64,000 bases of DNA from Phytophthora sp. 'mugwort' (Eukaryota > Oomycota > Peronosporomycetes > Peronosporales > Peronosporaceae): NCBI GenBank assembly GCA_033558025.1, contig JAUCEF010000008.1:620001-684000 (forward strand), read 5' to 3'. Both the position numbers and the translations under genes were made by a program. Each line of letters starts with the position of its first letter. Position 1 is the first letter of the stretch. Below the pieces are notes generated by a model. The model ran no database searches, was not told where the DNA came from, and saw only the letters and a list, made by a program, of their open reading frames with translations. Below, piece after piece: positions 1 through 11,546 of this stretch.

Positions 1-743
1 GACTCTCCGGGTAAGCCCACGATTTACGAGCTGATGAGCGGGAATAACGAAAAGGGAACGCCAGTAGCGCTCAAAGCAGCGGCAACGGAAACAAGAGCTG
101 CATAGTCAAGAGAGAAAAATGGAAATTCAGGATCACAAAAAAAGGAGTTTAAACTTCGTATTGCTCAACTAGAAAACGAGTGCTTCGATAAGCTCCTATC
201 CGCGCTGGACGTGTTGATGGTCACCTAAACAGCTCTGCCAAAACTCAAGCCAACACACGTCACACACGACACAAGGCGGACACAATTATGGGCATATGCA
301 AAGGACTTGCGTTTAGTATTAGGTTCTAGGCATCAGCGAAAGCCAAAACTACTTCATCATCGACAGGTGCAGGGCCTTGGTTGAGCGACCTTGCAGTTAA
401 CTGCGTGCCGCTGTCTTCTTTCGCAGCGCGGCTTCTTGGCCCTTTAGCCTCGCTCCTGCCGCAGCTTGCCATTGACGAAGACACCCTTGCGGTGCGGCCT
501 CACAGCAGGCTACATCAGCATGGACAAGGATATATGTGCGACATGAAGCGTATCGAGGCTCAGTCGTCGTCTCTTCAGAGCAGCTTGCACTCGCTCGGAG
601 ACAACTTCTCCATTGAAGTGAGGCTCCAGCACGGCATGGTATCGAACCATGGCCATGTATGAGCGCTCCTTACCTGTAGTTCCGCACGCCACCATCGTTT
701 TTGTAGCATCACCTCCAGTGACAGCGGAACCCCCCCGATATCT
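1..743. other. Left-edge stretch without a recognisable gene
   Basis: The first 105 bases are open on the plus strand from the window edge to a TAG (34 codons, hydrophilic), so the end of a gene outside the window is possible but not supported by any motif. The rest holds only short overlapping open frames on both strands. Part of it may be the decayed 3' end of the minus-strand transposase that follows, but I recognise no transposase motif downstream of 744. Confidence 0.3.
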
Positions 744-2097
744 CTAAAACCGCGCTTCACATTGGCTGACAAAAAAAGCGGTTCCAAAAGCCCCTCGAGT
801 CATCCCGACAACGTCGTCCTTGACTGGAAGGCCTCCTCCATTCAGCGGGAAATCTCTCACCGCCGCGGCGTACAACCCTTTGTAGGGCCGAAAAACCGCC
901 AAGTCCAATGGCTGCAGAAAAGTGAGATGTATGTACAGGCAGCATAAACCAATGAACGTTCGTGGTCCGCCGCAATCGTTACCGCTGCGACTGGCACATG
1001 GGCGAAGTGTCCATCCAGAGTGAGCAGCTGCGGTCGAGCAGCAGGCAGGCTCGAAATGTACCACGTGAGTCACTTCAAGAACAGGCCCGTGTTGATGTCC
1101 GAAGACTCGGTGACTGCAGAAACGCGTCATCTGGCGCATTTAGCAACCACTGCGGCTTTCTCTGCGCTTCCACGTAGATGAACATGGGCGAATCAGGCCG
1201 CCAGCAGCTTTGACACAGCCCATCATGCTGACGTTCTCGCGGTCTGGTGACCGATGGACGTTCGCACCTCGCCCCTTCGGGCAAAGTACCCGCTCTGATG
1301 CACTGCCTTGCGCTGCGCCGTCATACCTGTCTCGTCACAGTTCCAAATGAGAGCAGCTCGTCTGCAATGCCAAGCTCCTCAATGGCGCGAGACAAATTGT
1401 CGAAATAGTACCGCACTGTCTGCTAATTTGAGCAAGCCGCGCGCTTTGCGTCCAATATCTAACCTTTCCGGTACGAAATAGTGTCGCGGTGCTTCTTGGC
1501 CCACCGATAGACCCACTTAAGGCCGGGAAAGTTGTCCGGTACGGGCTTCAGCGACGTTGCCAATGCTGCTTGGCGAACGAGGTCACGAAACTGCGCTGTC
1601 CCAATGCACATGCCTCTTGCAGCGCGGTACGCAATGGCTTCAAGCAGCCCGGCGTCAGCTTCTTCGGAGATGTACATTAGTTGGGGGCCACGCCTGCAGG
1701 AGACTAACAGGAGGCCGGGGAGACGCAGACGTAGCGACTCCTGCGTGACGCCGAAACGCTCCGCTGCCTCACGAATACACATACCAGCGTTTTCCTTGTC
1801 AATAACACGCTGGTAGCGCCCAGCCTTAGGCACATCGGAGTAGTCGGGCGGTAGTGCTGCAGCATGTTGGTCGGGGCGTTTCAACTGAATACTGGTCGCG
1901 TAGTAGCTCAAGGAGCAGGAGTTGTTTGTGGGGCGGCTCTTACTGTTGCGGAATGACTCTCTCAGGTACGAGTGAGGTCTTAAAATACGCGACAGGAGTA
2001 CCCGCTTCCTGGCCAGTGAAGCCGGCGTTGGAAAGACGCGTTTTGCTGACGGTGTGAACTGCTGGACACAGGCCCTCTTTTTCCTTATTAGCTTCAT
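744..2097 (-). pseudogene. pogo/Tc5-type (CENP-B-like) transposase relic
   Basis: Degenerate DDE transposase of the pogo/Tc5 superfamily, which moves DNA by cut-and-paste using a helix-turn-helix DNA-binding half and a DDE catalytic half. The first 212 codons (2097 down to 1459) are open and contain a psq-like helix-turn-helix (NAGMCIREAAERFGVTQESL) followed by a Tc5-type segment (FPGLKWVYRWAKKH). Past the stop at 1459 the catalytic blocks appear in shifted frames: IWNCDETGM near 1320-1345, LDGHFAHV near 1010, and LQPLDLAVFRPYKG near 880-920. These correspond to the three acidic catalytic positions of the family. Several stops and frame changes separate the blocks, so the gene is dead. Terminal inverted repeats were not found. 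Confidence 0.8.
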
Positions 2098-2325
2098 TTT
2101 GTATACGTCGTCGAAACCATAATAGTGTCCAGACCATCAACCTGTCCAGCGCGGATACAGTTGGTGATGCTCAAGGCTCCGGGATCGAAACGTAAGCCGC
2201 GTCTCAATAACCTCTAGCTATCGCAGGTAGTCGCTTAGGCATGGCGATCGAAAATCAAAGTAGTTGCTGATTTGGTTACAGCAGTAGTAGCAGTTGTGAC
2301 AGTTTGGGTTAACAGCATGACAACT
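2098..2325. other. Short spacer between two transposase relics
   Basis: Nothing recognisable on either strand. Confidence 0.3.
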
Positions 2326-2970
2326 TTAACCAGCTTGCTTGTCCACGGGTGAAAGTCGTAACTTTGTTTCCTTCTTGAAGTCCATAAAAGGCCACAGCGT
2401 TTTCATACACTTGAAGTTCCGTTCAACCGACTCCCGAAGGCGACTCATCTCGCGGTTGGAATCATTTTCAGATTCATCTAAGTGGTTGCCGCTCACGATG
2501 TAACCCAGCGCGCCATATGCAGTGTCACCATACAAAGCCCCCCCCCCCAAAAAAAAAAAAAACCTTCGCGTTGATTATAAAGTACTCGAAAAGTCCGCTT
2601 TCAAGAAACATCGAACTGTCAGGGCGGTGCCCCTCCATTTCCCCTCAAAAGAATGAATGCACAACCCGTCTGGTGCTATCACGGCTAGATAGTTCAATCA
2701 TGGCACCACTTGTGCCCACTGTAAATACTTTCTGCTTATTTTCAGCACGCGTCAGCTCGACGGGGTGCATGTCTGCAGACTACCAGTTTGGACTCGTCTG
2801 GAAAATCAAATACGCCTTCGGTCGTTGCTCCTTTGTCTTCGTTTCGCAGTATACATCCATGCGCGCTTCAATCACCGACTCGGCCATAAAGAGCTTGTCT
2901 TTGAACTCGTCATGGCGTTGGCAGCATACCTCCTTGCTCAAGCCAAGAACACTGCTCTATAAACATTTAG
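2326..2970 (-). pseudogene. PIF/Harbinger-like nuclease relic (DDE_4 family)
   Basis: C-terminal half of a Harbinger-type transposase (nuclease partner of PIF/Harbinger elements). On the minus strand I see, in order: a charged segment at about 2960-2800 (KEVCCQRHDEF, IEARMDVYC, KAYLIFQTSPN), then DSSMFLESGLFEYF near 2600, then LYGDTAYGALGYIVSG near 2520, and finally MSRLRESVERNFKCMKTLWP and FMDFKKETKL with SPVDK near 2330-2440. The G-D-x-A-Y and V-E-R-N-F signatures are typical of the family. Frames change around a poly-C/poly-A run at about 2539-2565, and stops lie in the centre, so it is non-functional. The first segment is less certain than the last three. Confidence 0.7.
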
Positions 2971-3169
2971 CGATCGGGAGATGCAGCAGCGATTACTAAC
3001 ATACGTGCGACGCTTTAGACGGACGTTTAATCTGCGACGGGTCTGGATCTGACGCGAACTGACACCAGGAAATGCATACTGTTCGTCTCGGAAAAAAACA
3101 GAAAGCGATGTGCTAACAGTTCTCCCGTATGAATACTTTGTTAGCGGAAAGCTTTGAGCGACAGTCGAA

Positions 3170-4560
3170 GTTGGCGCTCCGCCGTCGCAAAAAAATACAA
3201 GGCAGCTCGCTCACCAAATGGGCCGCAACGCTCATCTCGCGGTCATACCCACGGTGATGCACAACGGAAACGTTCGTAGTCTGACCGAGATATTTTTATC
3301 CATTCGCGTCTGGTCGAATACCATTGCAGCGAAGCATTCATCCAGCCCCTAAACAAGTTCACCACCTTTTCCGTTGTTTCTACGAGGGTTCTAACCTGTT
3401 GTTAGTATTATTCCCCAACATTACCGCATTTCTCCTCTTGTTAGAGCACCATAAATTCTGTAGGCATTTCAATTCTTAGCGGAATATACATCAAATGGAT
3501 GTGACCCGGCTGCGCCCGACTGGCCCCCGATTGACCGCATCCAACCGTGGAGGCGGACCACGATCTACCACCCCGTCATCCCCAGCACATCCTGAAATAA
3601 CACCACCGTCACCGCCCATAGTAATTTGTGGCGTTCTCCGACCAAAATACACTAGGTGCCGCATGTAACTGTGGTACATCTCATATCCACGCTCCGTCTT
3701 AGCGTAGACGAGTAAATTTATCGTGCGCAACTGATCATTTGCCACGTCGAAATCCATAATCGGCGCATGCAATCTCTTCACGAAGATACTTTACCACATA
3801 GAACCGACAGAGCATAATCCGCTCGTGAGGAAGAACGATATTCAACACCCCGATCTACATGAAATTTTTGTCGATGGCAACGCACTGCAACTTCGTCCAT
3901 GACGGGTTGTTGTTCTTGAACACCTCGAATTGTGTCAATAGTGTCACACTTCGCTCATTCTACGCCAGCGCATGTTGAATATATGGACACTTTCCGAAAA
4001 AATCGTGATCGATAAACAGAAACTCTGCACTTCGAAGTGTTGGTGCCATGTCTCGCATCATTTATCAGACTCTCTGAAACTTGCCAAATAAATCCACCAT
4101 GTACCGCGTCTGTAGCGTAATACATAGCGACTCTCTAGAGTCAATACAACACATCAAAAATCATATGTATAGGGTTACTAAGCACACGTGAGCCGTTTAT
4201 CAAAACGTTTCGGTGGGTAAATCCACAAAGATCCGTTCGATATTACCGGGGATACCGCCATACTCGACCATCCACGTTTTCAGCCGGTGGGAGCAGGTAG
4301 ACGTGCCAATCTCTTTCCTCTTCATGTTAGGGAATCAGGTTGAGAACGTTCCGGGCTGCTGGATTATCGTCAGTTCCGAGTTGATGGTGACGAAGTTTTT
4401 CTCGAAGGAATTAATGAAACTCGATTTGCGGGGAATAGACCATCGGACAGTACGATGCCACTACAAGACGCTTCTCGATATCGTGAATTGTACGATTCAT
4501 CTGATTTGGAAGTCGATTTAGAGACGTGCAATTACTCAGAGTGGCTTCGCGATGCCATTT
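3170..4560 (-). pseudogene. Mutator-like (MULE) transposase relic, copy A
   Basis: Decayed MULE transposase read 4560 to 3170. Recognisable blocks in order: LKTWMVEYGGIPGNIERIFV (about 4320-4230); an NDARHGTN block equivalent to the catalytic IDATHGTN (about 4060); FKNNNPSWTKLQCVAIDKNF (about 3920-3850); CRFYVVKYLREEIA (about 3810-3770); LLVYAKTERGYEMYHSYMRH (about 3650-3720); GNNTNNRLE (about 3400); and YDREMSVAAHLVSEL near 3230. The same blocks occur in the plus-strand relic at 20600-25900, so the two are copies of one family. Stops and frameshifts are frequent throughout, and no intact frame exceeds 96 codons. Element ends were not identified. Confidence 0.75.
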
Positions 4561-4893
4561 GTTAGGCTATTTGACCGTGCTGGAATCGTACACCAACGGC
4601 ACAACAGAGCTAGACGAGCGAGAGAAGAAAATAAAAATTAGTAGCTGCATTTGCATGTTTACGACGCAGCGTTTGCGCTTCTGCAAAATTGGAGTTTCAA
4701 ATGAAGTGTAGTCGAAAGAAAGTCATCGCTTCAGCCGCAAGCATGAGCGTTAGTCCAGATCTGCCAGTTGGTTTGTCTGCAAACGTCGCTGGTATAGACC
4801 AAGGCTCTTCGCTAGCGCTCAATCAGTATACCCGTTTGCCTCTGCCTTCCGTTGATTTTTCACTTGGTCGATCCATTGACGCAGCTTCGTAAT

Positions 4894-6190
4894 TCAGTCG
4901 AGCAACACGGCTTCGTCTTGGTTATCAATGGCATTTAAAGCAGTTGATGGGGCAGCAACCGCGGTGGATGATCCAACAATAAAATCGGCCAAGCGGTTAA
5001 CCATCTTGATCACCTGGTCTTGCCACTTGGAAGATCGATTTGATTGTAGTCGATTGACTTCCTTGTTCAGGTTCATCGAATCAATTTCATTCTCTGCATG
5101 CATGCCACCGTTAATAAACGCTTCCAGCTCTAGCTTGACTTTAGTGGAGATGCGAAGGTACGCGGCATCCAAGTTGCTGTCACAATAGTCGTAGAACTCG
5201 TCCGAGTTCTGTCCAGACACGTAGAAGTTAGCATACGCCTTGGCGTAGTTGCGCTAAACGTTCTTCCCCATGCCATAAAGCCTAGCAACGTCATGCTCCA
5301 CAATGACGGAATGGTCGATGCAGTGAAATCGAGGATCATCCGCGCCAGATCAAACAGGTTGTTGAAGTCAGTTGTGTTGGCGAGATATTCGGCCGCTACC
5401 TCCGTTCAAAATGCCGTCTTGTAGTTCACCTCACCGACATCGATTTGGTCGCGCATTGCTGCATCAACCGACGAAGCAAGCCGCTCAGCAAAGCGATCCG
5501 AGAAAAGAATATTCAAGAGTCGAATTATGCAGTGCTTGGGCTTGCGTAGATTGGGATCCTACACATTTTCTTCATCGACTGCTGCCTAAACTGCTGTCTG
5601 CACGCATCATAGTCCCTGAGGCGTCGAATCTGCTCGGATTTCGGAACCTTTCCGCCCAGGCGAAGTTTCCTTTCCGTACACTCTTTTCGTAGCTGCACCA
5701 CTGTCCACCATTCCTAGTCATTGTTTGTCGGAGGCACCACGAGTCCTGCGTTTTTTTACAGTCCACTTGAACAGGCGTACCGGCTGCGCATTGGTATTAA
5801 CTGAAGCACCACCGCCACTTTCGGAAGTACAAGTGTCATGACCCTCAGCAAGGAGGTGTGGCTCAGCTTCTCCATCGGCGTCGGGACCAATGAGTCGTCA
5901 AGTGCTTCCAGAAGCTCGTAGCACGAGCGGGCGCTTGTGAGTTCAGTGCCAGAAGCATTTAATCCATTGGGATCCGTGGCTGGAATTACCATCGTCTCAG
6001 TAGAAGGCGTGGATGTCGACGTTGGGTTTGCCATAGCAACGGTAATGGGGGTAGATACGGATAGCCCACCTACTTGTCCAGCTGCTGGATACGTGGCGAG
6101 CGTGTTGAACGGCGTGATGCTTGTTCTCTTGCGAGCGCTGAGCTCCGCACGTGCCGAGGCCTTCGAGCACTTCGGGGTCTTCCCGGTCAT
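4894..6190 (-). pseudogene. Broken gene for an unrecognised hydrophilic protein
   Basis: Three minus-strand pieces appear to belong together. (1) 6190-5756, 144 codons, Thr/Pro/Ser-rich with a basic N-terminus (KCSKASARAELSARKR). (2) About 5560-5340, a frame containing LRKPKHCIIRLLNILFSDRF, then LASSVDAAMRDQIDVGEVNY. (3) 5220-4894, 108 codons, beginning SGQNSDEFYDYCDSNLDAAY and ending in a helical, charged segment with WQDQVIKMVNRLADFIV. The pieces are joined by frameshifts and at least one stop. The composition and 'variable N-terminus plus conserved core' layout resemble expanded families of oomycete conserved hypothetical proteins that travel with repeats. I cannot assign a function. The basic N-terminal motif recurs at about 6300-6340, hinting at an internal duplication. 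Confidence 0.5.
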
Positions 6191-6653
6191 ACCGTTTTGT
6201 ATTGAAGTGACGGCAATTGGAACGGTAGGGGCTTTTCTGTTTTACGTACTGCTCCAGCTGCTGGGTATGCTACGAGCGTGTTTAGCGGCGCGACTCGTGT
6301 GCGCTGGGCTCGGCGCGCACCTTGGCCTTCGAGCACTTGGACGCCTAGCGGTGTTGTTTCCCTTTGATGAAAGAAATGTTTCCATTCGCTGATATATTAC
6401 GAAAAATTACCCATGAGGTTTTTAGGGTACATATCATTCCTATCGATGTGAGGCCACCTGTGCCAGTCAATGGAAACAGCGTAGCATGGCATGGCACGCC
6501 ATGGCATTGGTTAAGAGCCACCCTAGCAATAAGTACGCCCATAAAGTGTATGATGATACGCAGACCTCATTCGCTGTTTCAAACATGTTTAAAATCTTAG
6601 TCTTTTCTTTTAATGGATACGCCCTAAGTGTCTAGCTCAAACACGAACTAGAT

Positions 6654-6960
6654 ATGTCGACGATCAAATTCCGTGTTTTCCTTCTTGGTGCGATCGCATC
6701 TGTGTCGATGTCGGTTAGTACTGGCTACTAGAAAAAGCCCCTTCCAAAGTCCGAGAACGTCATTGACGGCACATCGTCAAGTTCCCAGTGTCAGACTCAC
6801 CAAGAAACCGGCGACACACTTGACCTCATTACGTGGGAGTAGCTTATGGAGGAGGCTACAACTGGTCTGGTCGAGCCCGCCTTCAATGTCAACCGGTTTT
6901 TGAAGAAGGTCGTAACGGACGAAGCGTTCACTGAGTATGGAATGATCATTTACAAAATTT
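6654..6960 (+). pseudogene. Remnant of a secreted-protein gene (signal peptide survives)
   Basis: The frame opens with ATG at 6654 and encodes a typical signal peptide (basic start, then FRVFLLGAIASVSMSV) but hits TAG at 6729-6731 after 25 codons. Downstream, coding-like pieces continue in other frames (KKPGDTLDLITW-like around 6800-6840). The inverted copy at 49317-49619 keeps the same start, signal peptide and same early stop, and its downstream frame reads better (FAGSKFTKKPGDTLDLITWW). The gene was therefore probably broken before the segment was duplicated. The mature product is not recognised. It could be a cell-wall enzyme or an effector, and I make no call. Confidence 0.45.
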
Positions 6961-6999
6961 GACTACTGAAAAATTATCCTAAAGCATCTTTTACGGTTA

Positions 7000-7482
7000 G
7001 ATACGATCAGATATCACTTCGTGTACCAGGCGTGCGGCGGCGGCCATCGCAACGAGCTCATCCCGATGCTGCACATCGGCAAGAGCACACCGTCAAAAGA
7101 AGACGCTGGCGCAGTTGGAGATCCCGAATAGGGGAGCATGGTGTGGTGCACATGGTGTCAAACGTTATCACGAAGTAGCAAAGCGGATCACACGCCTACC
7201 AGAAAATCGTCTATAGCGCACAACGCAGCTATCTCACAGTTTGAGCTATTGCAAATCGCCAACAGTTCGAGAATGTCATGGTTTAACCGCCTTTGGAGAC
7301 GAACTTCCCACAGCGGGGTGGATGACGCTTCTTCAGGCACCCCAGACGAAGTGATCGAGCTGACAGGGGCGGAGCTTGCCGAGCAGGAGGCTCTGTCAGC
7401 CGCGATATGCCTGCTGCCACCTTGGCATCTTCCGGACGAGCTGTTATTTCCTAGCAGTAACGGGTACGAACCTCGTCTTTAG
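7000..7482 (+). pseudogene. Downstream coding-like fragments, shared with the right arm
   Basis: A short frame at about 7017-7131 (VYQACGGGHRNELIPMLHIG) ends at TAG and is followed by an open frame to 7482. That frame includes an acidic helical piece (DEVIELTGAELAEQEAL) and ends NGYEPRL. Both pieces recur on the minus strand at about 48780-49311 with point changes and indels. They may be the C-terminal part of the secreted-protein remnant just upstream, or a separate gene. I do not recognise the family. Confidence 0.35.
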
Positions 7483-7564
7483 GCATTCGTAGGTACTGAT
7501 TGCATTCAACTTCTGTCATTTCCAATTGTTAGAAAACGCATTTTGCCATTTGAATCTGATAACA

Positions 7565-10500
7565 ATTCGTCTTTTTATGATCAATGTTGCAGAGAAGATC
7601 GTACTTAGTGTATTTTAGCGTTGCAATGACAGGTACGACAAAGAACCTGTACCAAAGAAAGGGGGTAAGAAATGACAATCTTGTTAGAATAGATTTCATA
7701 CATTTCAGCATTATAGAGATCTCGCTCAGGTATTGCCCGGCTGCTGTCCCACGCTCATATGTCGGTTGCGCGGAGGTGACTCAACACCTATTGTTGCGCG
7801 AGTGTACAAACACTTCCAGCACATAACGATAAGCTGAGTATTTGAGCAGCCTGTTTTCGGCTACCCCTCTCACCGTCGTTATCGCCCAGTAATGTCTTGC
7901 CGGTCAGGTTGATAAACGAGCTTTACGTTCGAGACGAAATGCTCGCAGGTCCGACTTGTGCAAGCCCCTACAAGACCACCCTAAAATGGAAGAGCATGCT
8001 TGATCGAGCATCAAGACGGTGTAGATTCTGATAACGCAAGAAGATTTCATTGCGATAGTCATGGTGTTACGTGCTACAATATAAGGCATTTAAGAAGGTA
8101 ACGCAGTCTCACGAACCGCATGAATGCTGGCGTGAGGGTAACGGGATGTCCAGGGGTTTGCACTCGAAAAATATGAGCACCGCTACACCACAACTCACCA
8201 TATCCGGTTGCGAGGCTTCGTTTCTCTCTTGATGGCCAGCCCAGTATACAATTCGCCGAACAGGTTCTCCAACATATTTTCACATGCCTCATAATACATC
8301 GATTTATTTTTGCTTGTAGAGGGCCAACCATCGTGATGCCTCTGCTATGGTCGAACATCACCCAACACTAATGATTGTCCGTCTATAAAGAGTAAAAACA
8401 CCAAGCGATTCGACTCATGGAGAGACTCACCTTGTGCAATTGGCTCAAGTTGAACTTCTGTCTGCTGGAATCGATGGAAAACTTGGCTCACAGTCAGTGT
8501 ATCGACAGCCTCATCATCAAGAAATGTTTGGCGACAAATTGCAGCGGTAGAGTAGGAAGCGGTGGGCGGATTTGGTGGAGCAGGTCCAGTTGCCGCAGGA
8601 GTTTAAGACATTGGCGCAATAGCTTCCCTCTGGCCCATACTACGCGCTGCAACCGCCCCGATTTATTGCTGCTCGGAAAACAGGACCCGCGCCAGTAGTA
8701 TTGACTGAAGTTGATCTTGAACATGCCGGTCAGTGGGAGCAAATACACTTCGAGACTCACGAGCAGGAGTTCGAGCTGGTGCAGGTGTCGGATTCGCTGG
8801 AATATGCGGGCTGGTGTAGTGCGGGCTGAATTCTGTGGCGTGGCGATGCAAGTTCGTTCGCGTTGGTCTATCGTTCGTAGTAATTGCTTCGAGCTCGTTG
8901 GCATTACTTCCTCGCGACGATTTTTTTCATGGACGTATTGACGCATGATCTTATGCTTCGTAGTCTTTTCGATGCTCACGCGGTTCCGTTTCGGCGCGAG
9001 TATGAGTGCAAGTTCGCTAAAGAGGCGCTCGAACTTTTCGTACCCCAAAACGTGGCCACTGCATCTTCGTTGAAGTCGATGCAGCACGACGTTGTATAAT
9101 CTCCCTGAATTCAGTTGAATATCTCACTACACAGGTCGCCATCATCATCAATAACAAAGCGACGATAGTAATACTGTGCGATTTGGCACATATCATCAAG
9201 CTCAGTGAGCACGGTCGGAGGAAACTGCCGTGCTTGCACCACATACTCAGGATGGATAAAAAAGCCCAAGATGAATAAACTCTGCTCGCAAGCGTTCCGG
9301 AGAGCTTCCACTACTCCAGTCAAAGCGTCGCTCAACTCGGTGCAAGCAAACCCACGATAAATCTTCATATAGGAAATGACCACGTCAGCCACAATGTGTT
9401 CATCTCTCTGCAGACGAAAGGAAGCGGTGCATAATGGAAGAGCAATTTTCTCGGCCGTCTCCAGCTTCGTCCAAAACTCGTGGTCACCAAGAACGCGAAG
9501 GTTATCCGTCAATCGCTGCTGTTCCGATAAGAGAAGGCCATATTTTCCAGAGCTCCTTGTGCACGGAGGAGCGACGCAAAACATGCCTGCATTGAATTCC
9601 ATCGAGTCTCGCATAGCGTGAATATAGCAAAACTAGTTCCTTAACGCTTATGCATTGCCTTGACTGCACGTACCAGCCATTTAGAAGTAGAAGTATTTAA
9701 ATTACTGGCAATACCTGCCGCATCCGCGGAAATCTGTTTGAAAAAACTGTTTTGAGGACAGCTTTGACAAGGTTATTGACATCATGAGCGAAATAATGCA
9801 CGAACGAGATCTTTGGGTATCGAAGAGACAAAATGCGACGGGCACGTCCACATTGATCGGCATTAACGGTCACAATAGCACCCACATTCCGCTCCGACGC
9901 AAGAAGCTCCTCGATCACCACTTCCATTTGTTCAGCAGTAGCAAGCCCGTCATGGCGATCCCCAGCAGGTCGCAAACCGTAATTCATTACACGACCAAAC
10001 AGTGCAACCATGCAGCCCAGTACATGTAATTCTGCTATCGTTTCCCAGACATCCGAAAAAAAGCTTACTCTTCCGCCGCTTCGATTTTGGACCGCTCTAA
10101 CATTGTTTCGTTGATCAATCGAATGCAGCTCTGCATACTCGTTCAGAACACGGCCACCCATGATATGGCGATGGGGCACGGCGCCCGGAACTCCACAGTG
10201 AGCGTTCAAATAGATGACCAACCTCCTGAATGACAATAGCTTTACAAAGGAGTCCGGAAGCAAGGCTTCCGCTTGAAATTCCAGTAGCAAACGTCAAAGA
10301 TCAGTAATTCAAGAGGCGTAAATGCAGGTGGCACATTACATTGCAGTTTGTTAGTTTCTGCATGTTCATTCACCCCAGCTTGATCTTCATCGCTCTGCAA
10401 CGAGTTACCGGTTACTCGAGCATAGTACAAGCACTCGGCCAAGTGCTTCTCCCAAGCTTCCTTTAAACCGCGAACATGGAGTGGAAGGGAACGGTTGCTC

Positions 10501-10905
10501 TGTCGCTTATGTGGACTGCGTAGCAATACTTGCACACAGTCCACCACATCGATTTGTTGCATTTCTCACTCAGCCGGTAGAAGTTTGTGCTGAGAGCACT
10601 TGGAGGGCGCCCGCGCTTGAACCCTTCAGCATGTTCATCACACAGTCCGGGCAGGAGATCAATGAAGATGCAGCAGCCGCTACAGAAAGGGGACTCGACA
10701 ACGACGATGCAGGTTCGGGCAGATAGGTTGTTGCTAAGCAGACTGCTTCTCTTCTGGGGGAATCGCTGGAGTGGTAAGTACGGCGCTTCATCATATCTTT
10801 TTACGTCAACAATGTAAAAGATTTCCGTAAAAATGTTATAAGGTGCGTAAAAAGCCCTTCTTACGTTATAATGTAAAACTGTAAAATAAATATGCCAACA
10901 CTGGT
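7565..10905. mobile_element. hAT-type transposon insertion, present in the left arm only
   Basis: The left arm of the inverted duplication contains about 3.3 kb here, where the right arm has only about 95 bp (48587-48680). The extra DNA carries a decayed hAT transposase on the minus strand. Limits are approximate because the flanking homology is weak for a few tens of bases on each side. I could not identify the 8-bp target duplication or the short terminal inverted repeats expected of hAT elements. Near the right end, at about 10800-10850, an inverted pair CTTTTTACG / CGTAAAAAG occurs. The insertion may post-date the duplication or have been lost from the other arm. Confidence 0.65.
8890..10562 (-). 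pseudogene. hAT-family transposase relic
   Basis: Read from 10562 to 8890. The N-terminal piece (10562-10242) contains the hydrophilic start of the protein. The next frame (10290-9697, 197 codons) carries the catalytic-domain signatures SFFSDVWETIAELHVLGC and IVTVNADQCGRARRILSLRY followed by FAHDVNNLVKAVLKTVF. Then 9614-9111 carries the insertion-domain region (PLCTASFRLQRDEHIVADVV; SLFILGFFIHPEYV). The C-terminal dimerisation motif (ERLFSELALILAPKRNR) lies at about 9050-9000 in the frame 9087-8494. The order is that of a full-length hAT transposase. The frames are mutually shifted, with stops between them, so it cannot produce a transposase. Confidence 0.8.
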
Positions 10906-11502
10906 ACACGGCTAGAATGTGTACAATATAGTAATATGCAACGGTCTAACAGATATCTTCAGTCCCCACGTGGTACATGAAAGCTGTCGTTTTTTCTGCT
11001 TTGTAGGTTGTCTCTTACAGAAGATACTGGATGTTGTTCTTCCGAGCTGACATGTGGTTAAACGAATTGTGGGACCACGAGCAGCAAAGCTGCTGGCGAA
11101 GAACGAAGGACCGTTTCGAACCTTTTGTCTGCAGCAGAGAAAGTGAGGTCGGAATGAAATTGTTGTCGCTTGTGGATTATTATAGGCGCATAGTGTACCA
11201 GTCCAGGTGTCTGTTTATACATAAAACAGTTGATCATTTTTGACGTCGCATCACCACCAAGTACATGTACGACTCGTACGACATATGCGTACACAATAGT
11301 ATTACACCCTTTCACCTCTAAGCTCGTCGCAGCTACAAGCGTACACTTGCGTCCATAAACATCATACCATAATCGTCACAACTGTTGTTAGGGAAGGTAA
11401 ACATGAGTCGGGGTGCTCGCTTCAGCATGTCCAGCCAGTAGACTAGTCGCAGCATCAGGCACGGTCGCGTTGTGATCTACACTCAACCTCGAAAATCACT
11501 TA

Positions 11503-11535
11503 TCATTTTGCCTTCTTCAGCGCATTTCCCAGTCT
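11503..11535 (+). promoter_or_regulatory. Oomycete Inr/FPR core promoter of xylanase copy 1
   Basis: TCATTTTG at 11503-11510 matches the oomycete initiator (TCATTY-type), and the CGCATTTCCC segment at 11521-11530 fits the flanking promoter region that usually follows. The start codon is at 11547, giving a 5' leader of about 40 nt, normal for Phytophthora genes. The sequence is identical in the other copy. Confidence 0.7.
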
Positions 11536-11546
11536 TCAAAATCGCA

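Noticed and set aside
2537..2566. Poly-C/poly-A run as a retrotransposon tail
   Set aside because: It lies inside the Harbinger coding remnant and has no target duplications. Simple slippage is more likely.
6654..6731. RXLR or Crinkler effector gene
   Set aside because: A signal peptide is present but no RXLR, EER or LFLAK motif follows, and the frame stops at codon 26.
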